From: an uncultured Halomonas sp.
GTDB taxonomy: Bacteria; Pseudomonadota; Gammaproteobacteria; Pseudomonadales; Halomonadaceae
Direction: 5' to 3'
NCBI RefSeq assembly: GCF_947490095.1
Contig: NZ_CANLFS010000013.1
Span: forward strand, 21,301-85,300
Length of the DNA stretch: 64,000 nucleotides
In this document: positions 48,979-57,562 of the stretch, one piece after another
Layout: each line of letters starts with the position of its first letter
Numbering within the stretch: the stretch's first letter is position 1
Notes under the pieces: model-generated
What the model saw: only the letters and a program-made list of their open reading frames with translations
Databases searched by the model: none
What the model was told of the DNA's origin: nothing
Made by a program: the position numbers and the translations under genes

Positions 48979-51750
48979 ATGTCCGGACTCCTACGCCGCT
49001 TCTTCGCGCCCCGCTGGAAACACCCCGACCCCGGCGTCCGCCGCCAGGCCATCGAGCGCCTCGACCCCAGCCGAGACGACCAGCGTCACGCCCTGGAACG
49101 GCTGGCGGCGGACGCCGACCCGAGCGTGCGCACCGCGGCACTCATGCGCCTGGATGACCCCGAGCGCCTGATCACCCTGCTCGATGATGAGGCACGCCCT
49201 CCCGAGCTCAAGCGTCACCTGACGGCGCTGATATGCGGCAAGGAAGGCCACCTGGAACTCTCCGCCAGAGTCGCCATGGTGGGCCGCTTGAACGACCCCG
49301 ACCTGCTCGAGGCGATCGCCCTGGAGGGCGACAATCAGCAGCTTCGGCTGGCGGCGATCGAGCGCCTTCCCGATGAGGCGAGCCTGGTGCGCCAGGCCTG
49401 TGACAACGGCATCGCGGCCGTGCGCCACGCCGCGGCGGCCCGGGTCGACAGCGATGCCGGCCTGTCGCGCCTGGTGCGCGAGGCGAAGCGCGACCGCCAG
49501 GTGATGCGCCAGGCCCGCGAGCGACTCAATCGCCGCCGCGCCGATGCCGCCCAGCTGGCCCTTGCCAAGGAGCGCCGCGAGGCGCTGGTCAGCGCCCTGG
49601 AACGGCATGCCAACGCCCCCTGGGAGCCGCTCTATGCGGGGCGTCTGCGCCATCTGATGCGAGAGTGGCAAGAATCCAAAGACACCCCCGAGGCAAGCCT
49701 GGAGCGTCGCTATCATGATGCCTGCCTGCGGTGCCGCAAGGTGGTCGAGGACCACGAGGCACAGGAGCGCGCCAATGCCGCGGCCCACCGGCACCGCGAG
49801 GATGCCAGGCAGACCCGCACGAATCTGGTGGAGGCCCTGGAAGAGAGCCTCGAGGCACTCGCGCGAAGCGAGACGCTGGGGGCCCAGGACCTCGCCAGCC
49901 TGCGCTCCCAGAAGCGACTCCTGGCCCAGCGCTGGCAGGAGCTCGCCGACCAGCACCTTACCGACGAGGCCCTGCGCCGACGCTATGACGACGCCCTGAA
50001 CCGCTTCGAGGCTATCGGCGCCGCCTGGGAGCGCCTTGGCCAACACACCGACGACCTGAGACAGGCCCTCGAAGACGACAATGAGGCACGCCTGCGGGAG
50101 CTGCTTGCGGCAATCGACTGGCCCGATAACCTGGCGCCCACACCGCTACTGCACAAGACCCGCCAGCACCTCGAATATCGCGCCACGACCGCCGAGGTAA
50201 CGGCGGAGCATGTCGAGGCACAGCTGGATGAGCTCGAGCGCCTGCTCGAGCGCGGCGCCTTCAAGCCTGCCAGCCGACTGCACCAACGCCTGCGACACCT
50301 CATCGAGCAAGCCGATTCCGCCCGGCTCCGCCCCTTGGAAGCACGGGCCAGGCGACTGGGTGCGCGACTGGCCGAACTCCGTGACTGGCGCGGCTTCGTG
50401 GCCGGCCCCAAGCGCGAACAACTGGTGGCCAGCATCGAATCATTGGCCGATGACGAGGCCATCGTGGAAAGCCCCCTGGATCGCCGCCATCGTCAGCTGG
50501 TCAAGGAGTGGAAATCATTGGGCGATGCCGCCGCCAACCGCGAACAGGCGGCACGCTTCCGCGCCGCCTCGGACCGCATCCACCAACGCCTGGCGGCCTG
50601 GCGGGAGCGCCTGGAGGGCGAGCGGGACAACAACCTGGCGACACGCACCGCCCTCTGTGAACAGCTCGAGACCCTGCTCGACCATCCCGCCCAGGAGGCC
50701 GACCCCGATGTTTTGCGCGAAATCCGCGACCGTGCCCGGGATCAGTGGCGGCGGGCATCACCGGTTCCTCGTCATCAGGCGGAGGCCATCGGCCGGCGGT
50801 TCGGTGTCATTCGCCATCGGCTCCAGGCATTGATCGACCAGCGCGCCCAGGAGATCGCCGCGGCCAAGAGCGAGCTTATCGACGAGGCTCGGCAACTATC
50901 GGAAGGCGATATGCCGGCAGCCCGGCGCGCCGAACAGGCCAAGGCGTTGCAACGCCGCTGGCGGGAACTGGGGCGGGCGCCCAAGGGCGAGGAACAGGCG
51001 CTATGGCGGGAGTTCCGCGGCCTGTGCGACACCATCTTCGCCAGCCGCGAGGCGGCTCGAAACGATAGCGCTCGCCGCGCCGGCGAGCGGGTCGACGCCA
51101 TGCAGGCACTGATCGACCGCCTGGATGGCTGGCAGCCGACCCGGCCCACCGACGAGGCGGTGTTGACCCAGGCGATTAGCGAGGCCGCGGCACTGGAGCC
51201 GCTCCCCGGCGGGCGCCGCAGCGAGGCCATGCGCCGTCGCTGGTCAGGCATCGTACGCGCCCGACGCCAACGGCTGGAACGGCTGGCAGTGGCCGAAGCG
51301 GTAACAGCCTGGCAGGCAGTACGCCACCTGCTCGAGGCCCACCTGCAGGCCGACGCCGAGCACCTGGCCGGCAACGCCCCCCGGGACGTGCCGCTTCCGG
51401 AAACGCCGAGGCTCGCGGAAGACCTGCATGACGCTCATCGCCGGCGCAACGCCGCCCGCCGGGACGCCGCCTCGAACGATACCGTCGAGGAGCGCCTCGC
51501 CCGTGTCAGGGTGCATCTGTCCTTGCTGGCCGAGGGCAGCGTCAGCCATCGCGATGACCCGCTGCGCCTGGCGATTCAGGTAGAGCGCCTCAACGACAGC
51601 CTGGGACGCGAGCTGTCACGCGCCGAGGAAGTGCGCAGCGTACTGGCCGAGCTCCTGGCCATCGGCCCGGTGCCGCCGGCGCTCTGGGAGCATCGGGTCA
51701 GCGAGCTGGATCGCCTGTTGGAACGACTCTCGAGCCTCCCTCCCCCCTGA
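48979..51750 (+). CDS. DUF349 repeat protein with HEAT-like N-terminus (function unknown)
   Basis: A 923-residue, highly charged helical protein. The N-terminal part has HEAT-like repeats (HPDPGVRRQAIERLDPSRDD; DADPSVRTAALMRLDD). The rest consists of repeated DUF349 helical modules marked by a conserved W (WQELADQHLTDEALRRRYDD; WRELGRAPKGEEQALWREFR). There is no signal peptide or membrane segment. Similar large DUF349 proteins occur in Pseudomonas without an established role. The gene stands alone, divergent from minC. Confidence 0.85.
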   Translation: MSGLLRRFFAPRWKHPDPGVRRQAIERLDPSRDDQRHALERLAADADPSVRTAALMRLDDPERLITLLDDEARPPELKRHLTALICGKEGHLELSARVAMVGRLNDPDLLEAIALEGDNQQLRLAAIERLPDEASLVRQACDNGIAAVRHAAAARVDSDAGLSRLVREAKRDRQVMRQARERLNRRRADAAQLALAKERREALVSALERHANAPWEPLYAGRLRHLMREWQESKDTPEASLERRYHDACLRCRKVVEDHEAQERANAAAHRHREDARQTRTNLVEALEESLEALARSETLGAQDLASLRSQKRLLAQRWQELADQHLTDEALRRRYDDALNRFEAIGAAWERLGQHTDDLRQALEDDNEARLRELLAAIDWPDNLAPTPLLHKTRQHLEYRATTAEVTAEHVEAQLDELERLLERGAFKPASRLHQRLRHLIEQADSARLRPLEARARRLGARLAELRDWRGFVAGPKREQLVASIESLADDEAIVESPLDRRHRQLVKEWKSLGDAAANREQAARFRAASDRIHQRLAAWRERLEGERDNNLATRTALCEQLETLLDHPAQEADPDVLREIRDRARDQWRRASPVPRHQAEAIGRRFGVIRHRLQALIDQRAQEIAAAKSELIDEARQLSEGDMPAARRAEQAKALQRRWRELGRAPKGEEQALWREFRGLCDTIFASREAARNDSARRAGERVDAMQALIDRLDGWQPTRPTDEAVLTQAISEAAALEPLPGGRRSEAMRRRWSGIVRARRQRLERLAVAEAVTAWQAVRHLLEAHLQADAEHLAGNAPRDVPLPETPRLAEDLHDAHRRRNAARRDAASNDTVEERLARVRVHLSLLAEGSVSHRDDPLRLAIQVERLNDSLGRELSRAEEVRSVLAELLAIGPVPPALWEHRVSELDRLLERLSSLPPP

Positions 51751-51774
51751 GGCGCTTCGCCGGCCCAAAACGGA

Positions 51775-51806
51775 ACAGGAGCACAGGGTCTCCCCTGTGC
51801 TCCTGT
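51775..51806 (-). terminator. Hairpin terminator between the DUF349 gene and phaB
   Basis: A 14-bp stem, ACAGGAGCACAGGG (51775-51788) with CCCTGTGCTCCTGT (51793-51806), loop TCTC. On the minus strand it is followed by TCCGTTTTGG, so it best serves phaB. The genes converge here. Confidence 0.8.
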
Positions 51807-51843
51807 CGTGCGCCGCCCCGCTACACACGGGGAACGGACCGCA

Positions 51844-52590
51844 TCAGCCCATGAACTGGCCGCCATTGATATCGATATTGGCGCCGGTAATAAAGCCGGA
51901 CTCCTCGTCGGCCAGATAGGCCACCAGGCGACCGATCTCCTCGGGCTTGCCATAACGCTTGACCGGGATGGTTTCACGGATCGACTCGCGCACCTTCTCG
52001 GGAATGTTCATGATCATGTCGGTGGCGATATAGCCCGGCGACACGGTGTTCACGGTGATGCCCTTGGTAGCGGTCTCCTGGGCCAGGGACATGGTCAGGC
52101 CATGCATCCCCGCCTTGGCGGCGGCATAGTTCACCTGACCGAACTGCCCCTTGCGGCCATTGATCGAGGAGATATTGATGATGCGGCCATACTGCTGGCC
52201 GAGCATGCCCTCGATCACGCTACGGCAGGTATTGAAGACGCTGTTCAGGTTGGTATCGATGACCTCATGCCACTGATCGGTGCTCATCTTCTTCATGGTG
52301 CCGTCGCGCGTGATGCCGGCACAGTTGACCAGCACGGCGATGGGCCCGTGCTTCTCCTCGATCTCCTTGACGCCCGTCACGCAGGCGTCGTAATCGACCA
52401 GGTCGACCCCGGCGATATCGATGTTGTCGAAGCCGGCGGCCTTCTGCTCCTCGAGCCAGTTCTTGGCCTTCTCCGGGTTGTGATACCCCGCCACTACCTG
52501 ATAGCCCTCAGCGGCCAGTGAACGGCAGATCGCACTACCGATACCGCCGGTACCGCCGGTGACCCAAGCAACGCGTGATGAATTGGCCAT
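51844..52590 (-). CDS. phaB: Acetoacetyl-CoA reductase
   Basis: NADPH-dependent reductase giving (R)-3-hydroxybutyryl-CoA for polyhydroxybutyrate. A 248-residue short-chain dehydrogenase with cofactor loop TGGTGGIGSAICRSLA, NNAG-equivalent NCAGITRDG and the catalytic Ser-Tyr-Lys in ISSINGRKGQFGQVNYAAAK. The sequence KGITVNTVSPGYIATDM is typical of PhaB. FabG paralogues are similar, but the PhaB-specific VAGYHNPEKA region (cofactor choice) supports this call. No other pha gene is adjacent. Confidence 0.93.
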   Translation of the reverse strand: MANSSRVAWVTGGTGGIGSAICRSLAAEGYQVVAGYHNPEKAKNWLEEQKAAGFDNIDIAGVDLVDYDACVTGVKEIEEKHGPIAVLVNCAGITRDGTMKKMSTDQWHEVIDTNLNSVFNTCRSVIEGMLGQQYGRIINISSINGRKGQFGQVNYAAAKAGMHGLTMSLAQETATKGITVNTVSPGYIATDMIMNIPEKVRESIRETIPVKRYGKPEEIGRLVAYLADEESGFITGANIDINGGQFMG

Positions 52591-52738
52591 ATTTATCCCC
52601 CTGAAGAAAATGATGACACTGCGCCCCGACCAGGCCTGCCGACGGCGCCTTGATATCAGTCAGCTCATCGAATCGATAACAAGCCAAGGGCAGTATGGCG
52701 CAAGGAAGGCATGAGGGACGAGCGTTTGACATCACCCC

Positions 52739-52766
52739 TTGACTAAAGACGAATCCCGTGTAGAAT
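52739..52766 (+). promoter_or_regulatory. Promoter of the initiator tRNA gene
   Basis: TTGACT (52739-52744) and TAGAAT (52761-52766) with a 16-base spacer, followed by a GC-rich discriminator (ACGCCCT) of the stringently controlled type. Confidence 0.85.
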
Positions 52767-52780
52767 ACGCCCTACGTTGA

Positions 52781-52857
<77 letters not shown>

Positions 52858-52867
52858 ATATTTCGAG

Positions 52868-52899
52868 AAAGCCGATTCCTACGGGAGTCGGCTTTTTTC
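52868..52899 (+). terminator. Terminator of the tRNA gene
   Basis: AAGCCGATTCC (52869-52879) pairs with GGAGTCGGCTT (52884-52894, one mismatch), loop TACG, and runs into TTTTTT. Confidence 0.9.
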
Positions 52900-52915
52900 G
52901 TGCCGATCATCCGGC

Positions 52916-52959
52916 GGTCATCGGTTCGCTCTTGTTTCAGAACCGGCGGTCCCCGCTAC
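52916..52959 (+). repeat. Broken second copy of the tRNA 3' end (possible attachment scar)
   Basis: GGTCATCGGTTC (52916-52927) repeats tRNA bases 52827-52838. CGGTCCCCGCTAC (52947-52959) repeats 52843-52855. The two parts are separated by a 19-base segment instead of the 4 bases found in the tRNA. It lies 60 bases past the tRNA, exactly where base composition changes. No integrase gene is visible. Confidence 0.75.
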
Positions 52960-53026
52960 TAACACTATGTAAGCAAAATAGCCAAACATCGATCTTTAGC
53001 ACCGTAACGTCCAACGGTTGCCTAAT

Positions 53027-53049
53027 TTGGCAGCCCAGGAGGCTGCCAA
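53027..53049 (-). terminator. Hairpin after dctM
   Basis: TTGGCAGCC (53027-53035) pairs with GGCTGCCAA (53041-53049) around CAGGA, 50 bases past the dctM stop. On the minus strand it exits into ATTAGGC, a poor T-run. Confidence 0.6.
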
Positions 53050-53098
53050 TTCGATTAAGCCAAATCTGCATATAAATAGTGTAGAGCCAGCAAAGGCC

Positions 53099-54409
53099 TC
53101 AATGTCCATAGCCAAGCACCCAAGCAGGCAACGTCAACGAGAGTGCGGGGATGAAGGTGGTGAGCAACACCACCGGCAGGTAAGCGCCCAGTAACAGTAT
53201 CAAGGTGGGCCTAAGCATACGACTCAGGCTACTACCTCCGACCAACGCGCCGAAATAAAGTATCGGCGCCGTAGGTGGCGTGATCAACCCCATTCCGAGA
53301 TTAGTGGCGATGATGGCGGCAAACTGCACCGGGTCAATCTCCAAGGCTTGAACCAATGGCATCAGCATCGGCGTGGCCAGCAAAATGCCACTAACATCCT
53401 CCATGAACATACCAATCAGCAGCAAGAATAGATTGAGCAACAGCATCAGCAACAGTGGATTCTCGGTGATGCCCAAAAAGCCCTCCAATACCATCTGAGG
53501 CACATTCTCCATGGTCAGCATGCGCGCCAACATAGCCGAGAAGAACACCAGTACCAAAAGCGTCCCCGCAGTTTGTCCAGCGCGCCATAGCACTCCATGA
53601 AGCTCTGTGAAGCGCAGCTCTCGGTAGTACCAGATACTGATGGGGATAGCGTATAGCACGGCGATCGCCGCCGCCTCGGTGGGCGTAGTCACGCCGCCAT
53701 AGATGCAGCCCAGAATGATCATTGGCATCGCCAGGCCTAGCGCCGCGCGACGAGTTTGGCCGGCGATATCAAGCATCACCACCGGTAACGCGGCTGGCGC
53801 CGGCTTTTCCAGAGGCATGTGCCGGGTCAGCACGCGATTCCAAAAGCAGAACAGCAGCACCAGCAGTACCCCGGGCAACACCGGCGCCAAGAAAGAGGCG
53901 GTGACCGAAGTGCCTGAAACCCAGCCGTAGATGATCATAGAGGCGCTGGGCGGAATCAGTAGCGCGAGCACCGCCGAAGTAGAGACCAATGCAGTTGCAT
54001 AGCCCCGGTCGTATCCGCGCTCAACCATACGCGGAATCATAATTTTGCCCACCGCCGCTACCGCCGAGGACGCCATGCCTGAAATCGCCCCAAACACTGC
54101 AGTGGTCATGATCACCACTACCCCAAGCCCGCCGTGAAGGCGACCGAAGACAGCATCGGCCAGCCCCACTAAGCGAGTGGCAATACCGCCCTGCCCCATC
54201 AGGTTGCCAGCGATGATATACAGCGGTAACGCTACCAGGATTAATGAAGACATCTGTCCAAAACCAGCACCAACCAAGAATGATGCGCTACCGAAATCAC
54301 CCACCAGAAAGAGTAGTAGCACCGCCGCCGCAAAGCATAAAGGTACTGGCACGCCGATTAGCAACAATACCACCAACAGTAAAACATCAAACAATATAAT
54401 GGCGTTCAC
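53099..54409 (-). CDS. dctM: TRAP transporter large permease (DctM)
   Basis: The 436-residue, about 12-span membrane subunit that couples Na+ entry to solute uptake. It has FGQMSSLILVALPLYIIAGN, GAISGMASSAVAAVGKIMIP and LIPPSASMIIYGWVSGTSVT, all typical of DctM. The start is GTG 54409 with AAGGAGG upstream, overlapping the dctQ stop (GTGA). Codon use is visibly less GC-rich than flanking housekeeping genes. Confidence 0.94.
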   Translation of the reverse strand: MNAIILFDVLLLVVLLLIGVPVPLCFAAAVLLLFLVGDFGSASFLVGAGFGQMSSLILVALPLYIIAGNLMGQGGIATRLVGLADAVFGRLHGGLGVVVIMTTAVFGAISGMASSAVAAVGKIMIPRMVERGYDRGYATALVSTSAVLALLIPPSASMIIYGWVSGTSVTASFLAPVLPGVLLVLLFCFWNRVLTRHMPLEKPAPAALPVVMLDIAGQTRRAALGLAMPMIILGCIYGGVTTPTEAAAIAVLYAIPISIWYYRELRFTELHGVLWRAGQTAGTLLVLVFFSAMLARMLTMENVPQMVLEGFLGITENPLLLMLLLNLFLLLIGMFMEDVSGILLATPMLMPLVQALEIDPVQFAAIIATNLGMGLITPPTAPILYFGALVGGSSLSRMLRPTLILLLGAYLPVVLLTTFIPALSLTLPAWVLGYGH

Positions 54410-54924
54410 GGGGCCTCCTTGCGCAACACCAGATGGCGCAGGTTATCCACGCACTCCACCAGCAGATAAAAGGTCATCAAACCAAGACCCGTAGGGATAC
54501 TCGCCTGAATCAGCCATACCGGCACGCGCAGTTCAGTGCTGCGCATATTCATCTGCCACGACCACTCCACCAACCCGAAGGCCCACCAAGTCATCCAAGC
54601 GCAAATTATTACCGCTAACAGCGAGGCAAACCAGCGCACCCAGCGCTTGGGGGCCTCGCCGACTGCTAGCACATCCACCAACGAGGCAGAGATATGCTCG
54701 CGCTGCTCGGCACCCAGGGCAGCCCCTAGGAAGTAGAACCACACAGCGAGGTAAAGAATTACCTCTTCGATGCCAAGAATAGAAGTTCGAAAAAGATAGC
54801 GGCTGGCAACCTGCACCAGGATTGCCAGCGTCAACAGTCCACCGGCGACGGTCACGATCCCGCGCAGTAGGTGCACCTTGACACGCCAGATAGCGTGCCA
54901 AGAAGAGAAATAGGATAACGACAT
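54406..54924 (-). CDS. dctQ: TRAP transporter small permease (DctQ)
   Basis: A 172-residue, four-helix membrane protein. Typical DctQ features are RYLFRTSILGIEEVILYLAV and FYFLGAALGAEQREHISASL. ATG 54924 (MSLSYFSSWHAIWRVKVH) is chosen. It lies 66 bases after dctP and is coupled to dctM. Confidence 0.92.
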   Translation of the reverse strand: MSLSYFSSWHAIWRVKVHLLRGIVTVAGGLLTLAILVQVASRYLFRTSILGIEEVILYLAVWFYFLGAALGAEQREHISASLVDVLAVGEAPKRWVRWFASLLAVIICAWMTWWAFGLVEWSWQMNMRSTELRVPVWLIQASIPTGLGLMTFYLLVECVDNLRHLVLRKEAP

Positions 54925-54990
54925 GAGGCGTCTCCCGCAGGACCATGGGGCATTGGCCACCCCGCGTGAGGCGGCCAACTTGATGAAGAT

Positions 54991-56001
54991 CTAGTTAGCG
55001 GCAACCGCAGCCTTGAGACGCTGCATAACTTCCTCGCCAAGCTCGTCGGCGATCTCCGGCCACACGTCCTGACGGACCACGTCGGCGAACTGTGTCAGCT
55101 CCTCATCAGAGAATGTCACCACCGTGATCCCCGCCTCTTGCATGGCCTCAAGCTGCGCCTGATCGGCCGCCTGGACCTCCTCGAAGCGTTCCATGGTGAT
55201 CTCTTGGGCTACATCGCGAACCACCTTTTGGTACTCCGGCGCCAGACGGGCCAGCGACTGCTGATTGATTACGATCCAGGCAAGCTCAAGATGGTCGTTA
55301 TACTGCAACCAGGTTTCGGTGATATCGGCGAAGTTGGCCATCGCCATCTCAGCGGTACCACCGATCTGCCCGTCGACCACGCCCGTCTGCATGGATGTGT
55401 AGAGCTCCGCCCAAGGCACAGTGGCTACCTCGAAGCCTAAACGTTCCATCATAGTCCGATGCGTTGTGCCTCCCGGCCAAACGCGAACGCGCAGCCCCTG
55501 CTCGGCATCGGGATCCTTGGGCGCAGGCACCTCGGCGGCGAAACCAGCGCCGCCCATGCCTGCCGGATATACTCCCAGCAAAGCCAGGTTCTGCTCGTCG
55601 ATCATGTCGCCGACAAGCTCGGCAACATACCCATTGGCACTGTAGGCCTCTCGCGCCTCAGCATAGGTGGGAGCCAAATAAGGGAACCAAGCGATGGCCA
55701 TCTGTGGGTTCACATTGGTCGAGAGCGGCTGAATTGCCATATCCACCGCTCCCTGCATCAGCTGGGCGTGCACTTCGGTCCAGTCACCGAGCTGACTGGC
55801 GGGATAGACGTCGATGGTGACCTCGCCTCCTGTGCGCTCGACCACCCGCGCAGCCAGCTCTTCAGCGGCCTGGGTACCGGACTCGTCCGGCGCGAACAGG
55901 GTCGAGAGGCGCAGACTGGCGGCTGCTTGGGCTCCGAGCGAAACGCCTCCAAGTGCCACAGCGAGAGCGAGTGGCAGCCAGCGAGAAGGAGATATTGTCA
56001 T
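54991..56001 (-). CDS. dctP: TRAP transporter solute-binding protein (DctP)
   Basis: A 336-residue periplasmic receptor. Signal peptide: MTISPSRWLPLALAVALGGV, cleaved near GAQAAA. DctP family motifs: FAPDESGTQAAEELAARVVE, VYPASQLGDWTEVHAQLMQG, LRVRVWPGGTTHRTMMERLG. A binding Arg is expected in RVRVWPG, so a carboxylate-containing ligand is likely. The gene is divergent from the MocR regulator and DadA-like enzyme, which suggests an amino acid or amino-carboxylate ligand. Confidence 0.93.
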   Translation of the reverse strand: MTISPSRWLPLALAVALGGVSLGAQAAASLRLSTLFAPDESGTQAAEELAARVVERTGGEVTIDVYPASQLGDWTEVHAQLMQGAVDMAIQPLSTNVNPQMAIAWFPYLAPTYAEAREAYSANGYVAELVGDMIDEQNLALLGVYPAGMGGAGFAAEVPAPKDPDAEQGLRVRVWPGGTTHRTMMERLGFEVATVPWAELYTSMQTGVVDGQIGGTAEMAMANFADITETWLQYNDHLELAWIVINQQSLARLAPEYQKVVRDVAQEITMERFEEVQAADQAQLEAMQEAGITVVTFSDEELTQFADVVRQDVWPEIADELGEEVMQRLKAAVAAN

Positions 56002-56071
56002 GGTTATTATCCTCGTAATTGGATGGCAAGGTCCTATATTCGACCTTGCTATTAACTTGTAATGCATTAGT

Positions 56072-56109
56072 ATTGTTTGTCAAGCCACATTGTATGGCTA
56101 TTGTATTGC
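56072..56109. promoter_or_regulatory. Direct-repeat operator between dctP and the MocR gene
   Basis: ATTGTTTGTC (56072-56081), ATTGTATGGC (56089-56098) and ATTGTATTGC (56100-56109) are similar 10-base words in the same orientation. The last two are one helical turn apart. MocR regulators (GabR, PdxR) bind direct repeats in such divergent gaps. Confidence 0.65.
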
Positions 56110-56126
56110 CATGAGATCTCACACAC

Positions 56127-57542
56127 ATGCCCAACACGCCGCCCCTGCAACGCCTACTGGACGACTTGCATCTTGACCGCGATGGTGACATGCCACTCTA
56201 TGAGCAGCTGGCAGAGTACCTGACCACGCGCATCGAGAATGGCGGCCTTCCTCCCGGCACCCGCCTTCCCCCTCATCGCGACATCGCCAGTCAGCTGGAA
56301 ATCAACATCACTACCGTGACTCGCGCCATCGCCGAGTTGAAAACCTATGCCTTAGTCGAGAGCCGACCCGGACGCGGTACCCGGGTAGCAGCCATGGAGG
56401 CGCCCAATGCTGATTTCCAGACCGCGCCTAGCAACTGTGACGACGTAATCGACCTGAGCGTCAACCGGCCAGCGCTGGACCTCTACACCGAAACGCTGAG
56501 CGGAAGTCTTGCGACGCTCGCCGATGATCCGCGATACACGGACATTAAGGACTACCAGCAGCCGGTGGGACCAATGTGGGCGCGAACAGCCTATGCACAA
56601 TGGTGGCAGACGCAGGGGCTATCACTAGATCCGACGCGGCTGACTCTGATCGACGGCGCCCAGCACGGATTGTCAATGATTCTGCGCAGCGTCACACAAC
56701 CCGGCGAGAAAATCCTGGCCGATAGCGTGACTTATCAGGGCATCAACGCCCTTTGCTACACCCTAGGCCGAACGCTAATTGGCGTAGACGGGGATGCACA
56801 AGGCATGTCGCCCGAACAACTCGAAGCGACCTGTCAACGTCACGCGCCGCGAGTCCTATTCTTAGTGCCCTGTATGCACAATCCCACGACGCGCACCCTC
56901 TCGAAAGAGCGGCGCCAAGCTATCGTAGAGATCGCGCGTCGCCACGATCTTTTACTCATCGAAGATGACGTCTACCGTCCGCTGCAGCACAGCCCACCGC
57001 CACCTCTGCTAGACATGGCTCCCGAGCGTACTTTTCACGTAAGCGGTTTCTCCAAGTGTGTAGCTCCGGGGCTACGCTTCGGTGCGATTGCTTCACCAGT
57101 CAACTATCACCATGACCTTGCTGCGGCTATGCGCATCGATTGCTGGAGCAGTTCGCCGCTGACCGCGCTAATCGCCACCCGCCTGCTAGAAAGTGGGGAC
57201 ATGGCACGCATCATCGATGCCCAGCACACCGAACTGGTCGCCCGTCATACTATTCTTCTCGAGCGGTTGGACGAACAATCACTATGGAGCCAGCCAGGCG
57301 CTACTCACGCCTGGCTGCTGCTACCCGAGCCCTGGCGCGGTACCGATTTCGTCACGGCAAGTGCCGAGCAGGGAGTTCGTCTACTGCCTGCTTCGGCTTT
57401 CACCCTGCGCAAGATGTCTCCTCCATCAGCAGTGCGCATCAACTTAGCCGCCGCGAGATCGCGTGACGCTCTAGCCGAGGCTCTATCACGTCTCGATGCC
57501 CTGATGCGACGCGGGCACCACTACATGCACGACAAAGCCTAA
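56127..57542 (+). CDS. MocR-type regulator (GntR winged helix fused to an aminotransferase fold)
   Basis: A 471-residue protein. The N-terminal GntR domain (about 18-90) shows MPLYEQLAEYLTTRIENGGL, then PPGTRLPPHRDIASQLEINI. A class I aminotransferase-like domain carries the PLP lysine at 310 (FHVSGFSKCVAPGLRFGAI) and IEDDVYRPL. MocR proteins sense amino compounds through a PLP adduct and control nearby transport and metabolism genes. It is divergent from dctPQM and 20 bases before the oxidoreductase gene. GC content is lower than in the neighbouring core. Confidence 0.93.
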   Translation: MPNTPPLQRLLDDLHLDRDGDMPLYEQLAEYLTTRIENGGLPPGTRLPPHRDIASQLEINITTVTRAIAELKTYALVESRPGRGTRVAAMEAPNADFQTAPSNCDDVIDLSVNRPALDLYTETLSGSLATLADDPRYTDIKDYQQPVGPMWARTAYAQWWQTQGLSLDPTRLTLIDGAQHGLSMILRSVTQPGEKILADSVTYQGINALCYTLGRTLIGVDGDAQGMSPEQLEATCQRHAPRVLFLVPCMHNPTTRTLSKERRQAIVEIARRHDLLLIEDDVYRPLQHSPPPPLLDMAPERTFHVSGFSKCVAPGLRFGAIASPVNYHHDLAAAMRIDCWSSSPLTALIATRLLESGDMARIIDAQHTELVARHTILLERLDEQSLWSQPGATHAWLLLPEPWRGTDFVTASAEQGVRLLPASAFTLRKMSPPSAVRINLAAARSRDALAEALSRLDALMRRGHHYMHDKA

Positions 57543-57562
57543 TCCCTGTCAAGGAGAGACTC

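Noticed and set aside
54177..54494. Plus-strand frame opposite dctM/dctQ
   Set aside because: Antisense shadow of two well-supported TRAP genes.
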